From Pseudeuparius sepicola (Eukaryota > Arthropoda > Insecta > Coleoptera > Anthribidae): a stretch of 64,000 nucleotides of DNA. The position numbers were made by a program, and so were the translations under genes. Where the stretch lies: contig OY987298.1 of the NCBI GenBank assembly GCA_963920635.1, positions 69,089,949 through 69,153,948 of the forward strand, in the 5' to 3' direction. The notes beneath the pieces were generated by a model that made no database searches, was not told the origin of the DNA, and was given only the letters and a program-made list of their open reading frames with translations. Below, one piece after another: positions 32,224 to 42,359 of the stretch; the stretch's first letter is position 1; each line of letters begins with the position of its first letter.

Positions 32224-35200
32224 ATGGCTAATGAACCAGAAACAAAAGCCAATATTAAACCTTTTAATGGAGACAATTATTTAGTGTGGAAATACCGTTT
32301 ACGAGCCATAGTTGAACAAGAGGGAGCATTACCCGTGTTAGACGAAGAATTACCGGACGAAATCACAGATGAATGGAGAAGATGGGAACGTTTTACAAAA
32401 GGGAAAATAATCCAATATCTCGACGATTCCATGTTAGGCGAAATTCCAGAAGGTGCCACAGCTAAACAAATAATTGAACATTTCGATACAACTTATACAT
32501 GCAAGAATCTGGCTACTCAACTGAATGTGCAAGACAAATTGTTTAATTATAAGTTGAGAGCTGAAATCTCTTTGAAGAGACATTTCATAGAAGTAGACGA
32601 AATGGTAAGAGATTTAATTGCATGTGGAACAAGTGTAAACGAAATGACAAAAGTCTGGTACTTACTGAACACCTTGCCTCATTCATATGATGGAGTGATT
32701 ACAGCAATAAAAACTATGTCCGATGATCGTCTGACCTTAGCTTTCGTTAAGAAGTTGCTGTTAGAGCATGAACAAAAACTGAAGAAAGAAAATGCTGATA
32801 CAAGTACAAAAGCAATGCAGTTTAAAACAAATCACAAATTCTCAAATAAACGAAAGCTTATAAATAAAAAACATTCACGAAAGCCATATCAAAGATCAGA
32901 ATTTAAAACTATCCAAAAGTGTTTTTTCTGTGGCCGCCGGAACCATCTAAAGAAGGATTGTTATTACTATAAACAACATATGCAAAAACAAGAAAGGCAC
33001 GAACCAAGAAGACAAAAACAATCCCACCATGAATCAAAATACTCTCCCGAAATTATGGCCGCCGTACCACCCTCTGAAGACGCGAAAAGCAGTTTCGCTT
33101 TCATGGTTAACACACCCGAAAGTGGACATATTGAACAGGAAATCGGAAATGTAAAGTTTATAGTGGATTCTGGAGCTACAGAACATCTTATAAACAATCT
33201 AAGCTACTTCAAAGAATACCAGGAATTAAAAGTACCAATTAAAATTTCCGTTGCGAAGAAAGAAGTCTGTATTTGGGCAACACATATGGGGAACATCGAA
33301 GTATTGTCAAATATGGGTTACCCTGGAGTTTTACGCAATGTCCTTTATGCTCAAGAGGTCCCAATGAATCTACTGTCTGTCAGCAAAATGCAGGAGGCTG
33401 GTTTTTCCGTAAACTTCAATCCAAATGGAGAGGTAGACGTCAAAATGGACGAGAAGACCATAATGACAGGTAAGCGCATAAAAGAGTTGCATGTTCTACA
33501 ATTCACTGTTCAAAATGCGTTGTCAGTTAAAAGAAATGGTCAAGCGGCATTAGGTTTTCAAGAAAATAAAAATAAATTATGGCATGAACGGCTTGGTCAT
33601 ATAAGTAAAAATAAATTTACTCAAATTAAAATGAAAGAACTAGCCGAAGACACTATTTGTCTAAATAAAATAAATCCTCTAAATTCATTATGCGAATCTT
33701 GTATACAGGGCAAACAAGCGCGACTTCCTTTCGCTAAAGATAAAAATAAAAATCACATTCGAAGGCCATTATACATTGTACATACGGACGTATGTGGTCC
33801 AATAACTCCACCAACAGTGGATGGCAAAAATTATTTTGTTTGTTTTATAGATGAAAATACTCATTATACGGTGACGTATCTAATAAGTAATAAATCAGAA
33901 GTAGTTTCGTGTTTTAAAGACTACGTGGAAAAAGCTGAGGCTAATTTTACTTTAAAGATGGTCTACTTGTATTGTGATAACGGGCGAGAATATTTATCGG
34001 GCGAAATGAAAGATTTCTGTAAACAAAAGGGGATCACATATCATTTGACGGTGCCGTACACTCCACAACAAAACGCAGTGGCGGAGCGTATGAATAGAAC
34101 ATTGACTGAAAAGGCACGTGCAATGGTGCACAGTGCGGGGTTAAATAAACGTTTCTGGGGTGAAGCAGTGTTAACTGCTACATATTTAGTAAATATAATC
34201 CCCTCGAAAGCTGTTAAAGTAGAAAAGACACCGTATGAATTATGGCATAACAAAAAACCGAAACTACAATTTTTGCGGGTATTCGGTTGTACTGCCTATG
34301 TACATAATAAGACAAGAATACATAAATTTGATGATAAATCAAAGAAAGGCATTCTAGTAGGTTATGTACCAAATGGTTATAAAATATATATAGCGGAAGC
34401 GCGGAAATATATTGTTGCTCGAGATGTAATTTTTGATGAAACAAATTTTACAAAATCAAGAAAGGAACTTGATGACACGATCGAAATTGGTAGATATTTA
34501 GGTGAAAATACGAATGACTATTCAGTACAAACAAATACTGAAAGGTTCTCAGCAACAGGGGGTGCTGGTGATAAATTCGTAAATAAACTCCATCCAGGTA
34601 AAACAGATGAAACAATAAATAAATGCAATCAAACCCCGAATAAAAGAAGTGTCACTGATGAATGCATTCCAACTAAACAAAATACTCTAGTGTTAGGTAA
34701 GCAAGGTCAAACGTTTCTGGATAGAGATGTCCCTGAACCAGATAATAAAAATCTGTGTTATCCTTTTCTTTCAAAGCATAGAAAAAGAGATCAAATACAG
34801 GATGTGAGAAGAAGTGAAAGGCTCAAAAACAAATCGCAAATTTCATACAAAAATCGTGACTTAGAAATAAACAATTATAATGTTTTAAACATTCAAACTT
34901 TAGATGACGAAATTCCTGCTTGCTATCAGGATATATTTAAAAGTCAAAATAAAGTTGAATGGGAAAAAGCAATTGTAGAAGAGTTAAACTCTTTACATGA
35001 AAATAAAACCTGGACATTAGTAGAAAAACCAAACAATGTAAATCTTGTTGATAGTAAATGGGTGTTTGCAATTAAAAATGATAGAAACGGGCGTCTGACC
35101 AAATATAAGGCGCGTTTAGTAGCTCGTGGTTTCAATCAATTATATAAACTAGACTACGAAGAGACATTTGCGCCGGTGGCACGAATTAGTACTTTTCGAT

Positions 35201-36456
35201 GTCTTTTAGCATTCGCTAACCAAAATAATTTGTTAATTCATCAAATGGATGTAAAGACAGCGTTCTTAAACGGTGATCTAAAAGAAGACATATTTATGAA
35301 AATACCCGAAGGTATAACAGTTACAAATAATAATTTAGTGTGTAAACTAAATAAATCGTTATATGGTTTAAAACAATCTGCTCGATGCTAGTATGAATGT
35401 TTTGATAATATTATGAAACAGCGCGGGTTCCAAAACTCTTCGGTTGATCACTGTTTATATTTCTTTAACCGAGGTCAACTAAGCCAAAACATCTATGTAA
35501 TTCTATATGTCGACGACGTTATAATCGTTACAAAAGAAGTAAGTACGATGAACGATTTTAAAATTTTTTTAATGCGAAAATTTCAAATGGTCGATTTAAA
35601 AGAAATAAATATTTTTCTCGGAATAAAAATACAGCGGACTGATTCCGAAATTTCTTTAGATCAAAGTACATACTTAAAATCTGTCTTAAATAAATATAAC
35701 ATGAGTAAGTGTAATCCGGTAAGTACACCACTACCAACAAAATTAAATTATGCAGCTTTAGAGTCAGATAAAGACTGCGGAGCACCCTGTAGGAATTTAA
35801 TTGGTTGTTTAATGTACGTAATGCTAAGTACACGTCCAGATTTATGTACCTCGCTAAATATGTTAAGCAGATATCAAAATAAATCAAATAAGGAATTGTG
35901 GCAATCCTTAAAGCGTTTGTTGCGTTACATACAAGGTACATTAGAATTAAAATTAATGTACAAAAGAAGTAACTATTCAAACAAATTAATCGGCTATGTT
36001 GATGCAGACTGGGCAAATAATGAAACTGACCGACGAAGTACAACAGGGTATGTGTTCAAAATGTTTGAAAATTGTACAGTAACATGGAATACAAAACGGC
36101 AAAGCTCAGTTGCTGCATCTTCAACAGAGGCAGAGTACATGGCTTTATTTGAAGCTGTAAAAGAAGCGTTGTGGCTAAAATCTTTGTTAAAAGATATAGG
36201 TATTGAAATTTTACAACCAATAACTTTATTTGAGGATAATCAAAGTTGTATAGCTATAGCAACTAATCCTACCGGCCACAAACGTTCTAAACACATTGAT
36301 ATTAAATATCACTTCACTCGGGAACAAGTAGAGAATAAAGTGATCTGCCTGAAATATCTTTCCACAGGGAACCAGGAAGCCGACCTATTCACGAAGATGT
36401 TGCCAGCTCCTCGTTTCCTGGAATTGCGATGCAAGCTGGGACTGCAGGACGACTAA
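32224..36456 (+). pseudogene. copia Gag-Pol polyprotein with one in-frame stop
   Basis: A 1,055-codon part (32224-35391) and a 347-codon part (from 35413) lie in the same frame, separated by one TAG at 35389-35391 within RT. The expected length of about 1,410 residues fits copia. Order: Gag with UBN2-like region (residues 1-200); zinc knuckle C233-x2-C236-x4-H241-x4-C246; protease DSG at 315-317; HHCC integrase zinc site with WHERLGH and CESCIQGK; integrase core with D522, D585 and E621, spacing D-62-D-35-E; RT beginning SKWVFAIK with Asp 1009. After the stop come YVDD and an RNase H domain with DADWA, STEAEY and the KHIDIKYH end. ATG at 32224 lies just after the leader. The stop would truncate Pol before YVDD. 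Confidence 0.93.
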
Positions 36457-36636
36457 TCATATTTTTTTTTTTTTTTTTTATTGTTAAAATAGCTAGATGG
36501 TTTGACTAGGTTTTTGTATAAGGGGTTTTCCCTAGTCCTCGCAACGAATGTTGAACCATGTTAAAACTCCCCGTAAAACGCAGTATCTATAGTTAAGCAA
36601 TTATTTTTGAGTTGACTTGTTATTTTTGAGGGGGTG

Positions 36637-36861
36637 TGTTGGGATTACAAAAATAAAGTCAATCTCTGAACCAAAAATATTAAACAATGACGCAATGCTG
36701 TGTAAGCGATACCTCAGGGACAGGGCCTCTTGAAGGCGTATATGTATTTCTATAACATAGTAGGTTTCACTTCTTAGTCAACTCTCTGTAAGAGAACTTA
36801 CTTAAAATTAAAACTGCGTGCTCTGATTTCTGGGTATTATTTCAATCCCTTAACCCCAACA
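36637..36861 (+). repeat. copia 3' LTR
   Basis: Same 225-bp sequence as the 5' LTR, preceded by the polypurine tract gaggggg at 36629-36634 and followed by the target duplication ataaa. A T-run of about 18 lies between the coding stop and this LTR, near 36462-36479. Confidence 0.92.
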
Positions 36862-36881
36862 ATAAACACTACTACTTTTAG

Positions 36882-36977
36882 AGTTAAGTCACCATTGGGA
36901 CAAAAGAACTTGCTTTCGATTACCTCTGAATGCACACCTGAGTCTGAAGCCGACACTGGTGAACCTAGTAGGAAAAG
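36882..36977 (+). CDS. Candidate internal exon B (right of copia)
   Basis: A 96-nt open segment between acceptor actacttttag and donor ag|gtaatt. It begins VKSPLGQKNLLSITSE, nearly the same as exon A, then diverges to CTPESEADTGEPSRKR. Like exon A it is a multiple of three with phase 2 at both ends. Acceptor-side intron sequence is also duplicated. It is a tandem exon duplication, possibly mutually exclusive, separated by the recent copia. The downstream intron runs into a CAGGGTG-type fragment; a possible terminal exon with immediate stop starts near 37823 after ttttatacttttag. Confidence 0.45.
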
Positions 36978-37028
36978 GTAATTTCATATTTCAGACAATA
37001 AATATATCCACATAACCAAATATATGTA

Positions 37029-37631
37029 CAGGGTGTGTCAAGGAAGAATCCCACCCCATTAACTTTTTAATTTTTCAACATAGAAAAAAACGTTTCAAAT
37101 GAAAGTTGTGGGGAATTTTGTGTTTTTGATAGTGTCAACCGTTTTTATACACGGTGTCTCAAAAAAGTAGGGCAAACCAAACTTGTAGTTTTTTATGGAA
37201 ACTTTATATTTTTGAAATCCATAATTTCAATAATAATAATAATCATAAGTTCAATCCGTTCCATCCCCATTGTTCATAGATTTGTTCTTTTGCCTTTTTG
37301 TTGCAGAATAAAAAAATGCACTAAAATGATGGACCTACCTGCAAGACCAAAAAGTTACGAGTAAAAGCACGATCCAAAAACAGCGCAGGTGGCGCCCTCT
37401 GTGAGATACGGCGAAATTGACACTTTCAGCTTATTCTCCATATCTCCATCCCCAAAACACAGCAGTTCAGTTCAGCAGCTTCATTATTTTGAGAGATGTA
37501 GCCATAATTCAATTTCAAAAAAAGAACTTCAATGCCCTGTATCTCTAAAACAAGGCATGTTGGCCTCAATACATATTTTGGTCCCCCCTATCTTTGGTTT
37601 CGGGATTTCCCATTCTCAATGAATCAATTTG
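37029..37631. mobile_element. Degenerate CAGGGTG-type TIR element
   Basis: The left end CAGGGTGTGTCAAGG follows TA. The right end, GATTTCCCATTCTCAATGAATC followed by TA at 37632, is the diverged complement of the left end of the element at 20874 (CAGGGTGATTCAACAAG). Inner right-arm words 'caatgccctgtatct' and 'gttggcctcaatacatat' also match that family. A third end-like phrase, 'acacggtgtctc', lies near 37153, so two fragments may be joined. Confidence 0.4.
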
Positions 37632-38420
37632 TATAATTTGATAAACAGCTGATAACACGCATGTGCGTAAAGACAGAAAATTAAGTATAGTTTTATAAAT
37701 AAAAATGTAAAAATTGTATTTATTAGATTAGTCATATAATATGTTCAACCTCAGCTTTATTTGTTTGTATGAGTGTTCAATATACATATTTTTTAAATTT
37801 AATTTTACTTTTTATACTTTTAGAAGCTCATAATGAAATATTATACATGTATATATCAAATTCAAAATTGTATTAAACAGACATCAATTCAATGGGAACT
37901 TTTATACGCTATTATTTTTTCCAAAACATTTCTTGTTATAAGAACTATAATAAGGGTAGGTACTTAACTTTCTAAGATTTTTAGATCACGTTTATAACTA
38001 AATTTATTATTTTATAACGAGACAGCTATAGGTAAATATTCCAAGTCATTTTTATTCTGTAAAATTCGAAAGTTGGATGTGAATTATGATTGGAAATATT
38101 TTGCCCCCTTTAGAATCTATGGCATAACCTAGTACCAGCCCCCTTGTGGTCTCTTTGGAGTATATAAAAAACAAACTTCCCCTCAAGGCTTCACTCTTCC
38201 TATACGATAGACTGTGACATGCTGGGTCCCCTTATTTTAAAGGGTCCCTGGGAAAACTAATAATTCCAGTGCATATGCTTTTAAGATCTTATGATTAAAA
38301 TGAAGACAGAGATGTTTGTACTAAATTTTTTCCAGGTAAAATGTTATTAGATTTTATGCTATACAACTTAAAAAAATACGAAATCTAACGTCACTTTCGC
38401 TGTCGGCAACCCCCTCTTAA

Positions 38421-39990
38421 GATTGTGACTAGAAGAGTCTTCAACTATTGCTTGCAAGTCCCTATTAACAAGCTCAGAAGCTGGATTGTGCAGTTCAGTC
38501 TTAAAGGAGAAATATAATTGGGTGCCATCCGCGAAGGACTGTATAACACAATTGTTAACCACTCTATAGATATCAAAAACATAAATCAAGTAAAGCAGCA
38601 GTCCCAAACACCGACCCCTGGGGCACACCAGACGTTACAGCAGAAATATCAGTTGAAACATTATTAATAAGAACTTTTTGATATCGACAGCTAAGATAGT
38701 TATTTTCTAAAATTTATTTGTGGCGCAAATAGATCCATTTAATTTTTAATTGGGTTTTTCGCCACCAAACTGATCGAAAGACAACTTTTTCGTTCATTCA
38801 CTTTTAAGAATTTATGAATTTTCCAGGCGACTTGAAAAAGTTGTCTTTCGATCAGTTTGGTGGCGAAAAACCCAATTAAAAATTAAATGGAGCTAAGATA
38901 GTTCTCGGAAAAGAGAACATGACAATTCGTCAAACCCGTAATAATTTAATTTAGAGATCAAAAGCACGTGATCAAGGGTATCGAATGCCTTAGAGTAGTT
39001 CAATGAAATCAAACTGGTGGAAAGACCAGAGTCAAGTGCGGAAAATACTTTATCAGTAATATTTAACAAAAGTGTGGTAGTGCTAAAACCCTTACGGAAT
39101 CCCGATTGGAGGTAAGTGACAATTTTTCAATTATAAATCCTGAAACTTGCCTGCTAACATTTTTTTAAAGTATCTTTGATATTGCAGGAAGCAAGCTAAT
39201 TGGTCTCAGATCACTACATGACATAGGTTTATTTATTTTAGGAACATGTTTGACTATACATTACTTCCAAATGGTCGGAAAATAGCCAACTTGTAAACAA
39301 CAATTTACAATGTGCGTAAGAAAAGGTGCGATTATGTATAGGGACATCTGTAACATTTTGGTATTAATATTATCAATTCCTGAAGCATTAGATTTTAAAT
39401 TAAGGACAATGGATTTAATATCTTCGATTGTAGCGAGATTAAATGAAAAGAACAGATCCTGATCAGATTTAAAATTGTTGTAGAAATCTGAGGTCTCCCG
39501 GCAACAATTGGGAGGACTGTAAACAGATATTAATTAAGATCGGCGGGATTTCTAAGATTGTCAGCCAAGGGTACACCGCTACTTGACCTGACATTAAGCG
39601 ATTTTAGAGACTTCCACAGTTCTTTACTATTGTGTTGATTGGACTGATGAGTCCAGTATGCCTTTTTTCTTGTCGCACAGAAGTGGTTATTAACTTACGT
39701 ATGTCTTGTAAGTTGTAAGTAAATTATCTCTTAGCTTCATCATATCTTTTATGACGGGTGTAAACCATGGAGTGAAAGGTTTTATTATTTTAGATTCTAT
39801 ATTATAGGGCGCATGCTTATTGAAGATAGTCATAATATGTTCGTTAAGTATTACATTTTTTTATCAACGTTATTTTCATACAAGATTTCATGAAATGGCA
39901 AGTTGAAGTTATCTTCATTTTTTGATAAGTTTTTAAAACATCTATATCTAAGCAGTAAGGGTTGGAATTTTATACTAATTAACAAATTAA
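38421..39990 (-). mobile_element. LINE, 5' part with reverse transcriptase (split)
   Basis: From high to low coordinates on the minus strand there is a pre-RT region with TPVIKDMMKLRDNL near 39740, ELWKSLKSLNVRSSSGVP near 39610 and the PADLN motif. RT follows, with SGFRKGFSTTTLLL near 39090, YSKAFDTLDHVLL near 38980, then CPRGRCLGLLLYLIYVFDI and SFADGTQLYFSF near 38500. The catalytic FADD reads FADG, so the last Asp is lost. The frame is broken in many places. It resumes at 30778 across the TTAA insertion. A 189-bp Penelope-like fragment is inserted at 38702-38890. CR1/Jockey-type by motif style. Confidence 0.78.
38702..38890. mobile_element. Short Penelope-like terminal hairpin with 13-bp TSD
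   Basis: Flanked by a perfect 13-bp duplication agctaagatagtt (38689-38701, 38891-38903). It holds the inverted pair 'gggtttttcgccaccaaact' (38757) and its complement (38852), plus 'attttctaaaatttatttgtg'. The same words bound the Penelope-like element at 53626-57680. It looks like the two ends of that element joined with the coding part lost, inserted into the LINE on its own. Confidence 0.7.
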
Positions 39991-40134
39991 CCTAATTTTT
40001 TCATTACAATTTAAAACCCGGTATCTCGAAAACAAAGCTTTTTCGGACACATCTTAACATGAACTTTTTTGTCAATTTGTGTCAAAGAATCCACCATTGA
40101 AATATGACCACGCATCTTAATTTCACCCTGTGTA

Positions 40135-41480
40135 TTTTATTGAAAAAATGATACAGATAAAAGTAGTTGGAATAGCTTTTTGCATGTTAAATTAAAGAGG
40201 TTTTCTAGAAGCTTTTAGAACAATACCTACCAATAATACTAAATTTTAATCATTTTCACATAGTTTTAACATGATGGTGTTCGATCCAAAAATACAAGTG
40301 TGTTACCAAGTAAAAAAATAAGGAACCACATTGATAATTTTAATGAATATTAATTTTAATCACCTTGTGTTTACTATTTTTCATGTGGCAAATTAAAAGA
40401 AATAAAATTACTCTTAAGTCCATCGAAGCAACAATCAAAAGAAGCAATTTTATTAAAAATATTTTTGAATATTATACAAGAGCAAATGAATAAATATGCT
40501 ACATAAAAGTACTAATAGAAATTACCAAAATCAAAATTTAAACTTACAGTGTCTGCTCGGTCAGGACAAAGTTTTTTATAAGTTTGTTCAATAAGTGGGC
40601 GCCTGTAAAAAAAATTATTTATGAATAAAATATTTGAAATAACAATATAATATATTTTTTCCATGACACCTTTCAAATATAGCGTTTTCAACACTCTCCA
40701 TCCTATGGGAATGTAACGAAGTTTTGATACAAAATTAAAATACTATCATTTATTCAAATTTTCAACTTTTAAAAATTAACTATTAACATAATTTCTTAAC
40801 AATAAGATTGTAGAAGGAAAATAGCGGCCTACCATCTTCAATCTATCACAATTTTGATCTTAAGCGTCACGTAAGTGATTAATGGTGGGAACATTATTTG
40901 TTGATTTTTATTAGAGTGACAAGTAATTTTAATCCCATTTAATTTGTATCTTATTTTCAAAAGGTATCATAGAAAAAATCATATATATTACACAGGAGGA
41001 AAGTGTTACACACTTCCTTGGATTTGAGTGCCCTCCGCTTCGAGTAGAGCATCAACTAGTCCACAAACGGGAGTAATTCACTTTCTTCACTGGTAATACA
41101 AATAGCTATTATGCACGACTGGTCAGTAAATCACATTTTACGCAACGAAACTAGGAAGTGATACAATGTCTACTTAAAAGCTAGCTCGCATTTGATTGTT
41201 AAAGGCACATACCACCAATTTCAAAATTTAAACCAGTCGTGCGTAATGTTTTGTATACATATATCAGAAGTGCAATCGGCGTTTATGGCCCTCATCGTGT
41301 AATAGTCCTCACAATGTCCGTCAGGCTATTATATTCACGTAACAGGCCATAAATGCCTCCTTTATGCCCATGATACATACACAAATAACTATAACATAAA
41401 TAATATGTATTCAATGAGGGTGGTTTATCAACAGAATATCCCAAATGGAGTCTTGAACTTGATTTTAGTGACAATATGTA
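40135..41480. other. Mostly AT-rich sequence without clear genes
   Basis: Apart from the candidate exon at 40548-40602, nothing was recognised. The 60-codon frame at 41292-41474 has no motif. Confidence 0.35.
40548..40602 (-). CDS. Candidate host exon, unrecognised protein
   Basis: On the minus strand a 55-nt open segment lies between a strong acceptor (T-rich tract, ttttttacag) and a strong donor (ACT|gtaagt). It encodes RPLIEQTYKKLCPDRADT. It starts with one base that completes a codon and ends on a codon boundary. The phase is compatible with the candidate exon at 61073-61175, which ends with two bases, but linkage across 20 kb is speculative. No family was recognised. The polar composition and good splice sites set it apart from surrounding AT-rich frames. 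Confidence 0.4.
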
Positions 41481-41494
41481 ATTACTATCTTACC

Positions 41495-41788
41495 TTTAGT
41501 ACCGTTTCACGCCCACTGATATTGCCGGTATTGGTATCGGGTCGGGGTGAACTCTGAAATACATACTCCTAAATAGGAATGTTTCACACATTTGACAACC
41601 ACCGACTTTTTTATCGGGTCGGCAATGTGTGGAACCTGGCTATTTAGGAGTATGTATTTCAGAGTTCAGAGTTCAGAGTTGTAGTCACCACATGTGTGGA
41701 ATGTTCCTATTTAGGAGTGTGTATTTCACAGTTCTCTTTGACCCGATACCAATAATGGTGATTTGTGTGAAAAGGAGCTAACTCTAGT
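41495..41788. mobile_element. MITE of about 290 bp with long inverted repeats
   Basis: 'ttggtatcgggtc' and 'acatactcctaaataggaa' on the left pair with 'ttcctatttaggagtgtg' and 'gacccgataccaata' on the right. The outermost ends are tagtaccgtttcac / gtgtgaaaaggagcta, less well matched. The middle includes an extra tandem copy of 'tttaggagtatgtatttcagagttc'. No target duplication could be fixed. Confidence 0.6.
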
Positions 41789-42359
41789 AATAATAATTTT
41801 CATACAGAAATAACAGATATAATAGTCTCATAATGTACAAAATACTTTAATAAGAGGGTAAATAAAATATAGTCGAGACTTTTGAAGCACAACACCAAAT
41901 ACCATCTTTGTCAACTTTACAAAAATTCAGCAGTGGCTACAAAAAAAGTCTAGTTTATATTGAAAGTACTGCAATTTTGCGAACGAAATAAATAAAATGC
42001 TGCATCTGATGGTAGCGATAGACCCTCTCCCAGCAACCACCAACAATCCAATCGTCTGGATACTACTGTGTACACAAGGTGCTTCATAAAATATTGGCAC
42101 ATGAAAGTAGGTAACTGGGACCAGCTAGGGTAGCTGACGTACAGGCAAATTTTACAATATATTATTTGTTTCATCAGTAGCTCTGCATTTCCGAGCACTA
42201 GGGTTATGCTTTTGACTTCATATTTTGACCACTGAATTGACCAAACATTAATTGCTGCTAAAATTGAACACGTCAGTCTCATTTTGTTATATGCCCTTTT
42301 AACACATATTAGCTTCAGATTATACTTAATGGGTTTGTATTAAGGTCACCACGCAGGCT

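Larger units (their letters stand above)
31908..36861 (+). mobile_element. Ty1/copia LTR retrotransposon, recent, nearly intact
   Basis: Two 225-bp LTRs (31908-32132, 36637-36861) appear identical, start TGTTGGG, end CCCCAACA and are flanked by the 5-bp duplication ataaa (31903-31907, 36862-36866). Immediately after the 5' LTR, GGTTATGGGCCCAG is complementary to the anticodon arm of initiator tRNA-Met, the internal primer site known for Drosophila copia. A purine-rich tract, gaggggg, precedes the 3' LTR. One long reading frame carries gag, protease, integrase, RT and RNase H and is broken by a single in-frame stop. The identical LTRs imply a recent insertion, the youngest layer of the stack. 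Confidence 0.95.
30964..38250. mobile_element. CAGGGACCC-family element with 8-bp TSD, carries exons and copia
   Basis: The ends CAGGGACCCTTTAAAATAAG / ...TTATTTTAAAGGGTCCCTG are inverted. Flanks ggaaaaat (30956-30963) and ggaaaact (38251-38258) agree at seven of eight positions. An 8-bp duplication fits the hAT or P superfamilies. A short copy without the middle is at 27470-27996. The large copy holds three or four plus-strand exon-like segments (31240, 31744, 36882 and possibly 37823), a copia element (31908-36861) and a CAGGGTG fragment (37029). THAP-like residues in the first exon favour the P superfamily, but this is weak. Confidence 0.7.
30783..38416. mobile_element. piggyBac-type element shell, TTAA target site
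   Basis: The ends GAGGGGGTTGCCGACAGCG / CGCTGTCGGCAACCCCCTC are inverted and flanked by TTAA on both sides (30779-30782, 38417-38420). The LINE reading frame joins across the two flanks, which confirms an insertion. Arms of about 170 bp match (30783-30955 and 38260-38416, including 'cgttagatttcgtatt'). The TTAA duplication points to piggyBac-type transposition. No transposase is present, and the middle is filled by the 8-bp-TSD element. Confidence 0.8.
29131..40132. mobile_element. Outermost TIR element of the nested stack (11 kb)
   Basis: Left 29131-29245 and right 40005-40132 are inverted: 'tgacaagaaaagttcata' against 'tgaacttttttgtcaattt', 'tgtccgaaaacgctt' against 'aaagctttttcggaca', and 'ttttcgagatac' against 'gtatctcgaaaac'. 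The outer ends are TAGGGTGAAC on the left and TTTCACCCTGTG on the right, the CAGGGTG class. The original element was probably under 1 kb; the rest is inserted LINEs, a TTAA-flanked element, an 8-bp-TSD element and copia. Confidence 0.6.

Noticed and set aside
35558..36043. 161-codon minus-strand frame within copia
   Set aside because: Antisense shadow of the RT/RNase H coding region.
38750..38870. Possible hammerhead ribozyme in the Penelope-like hairpin
   Set aside because: ctgat and gaaag occur close together, but the full conserved core (CUGAUGA ... GAAA with three helices) was not seen. A covariance-model search would settle it.
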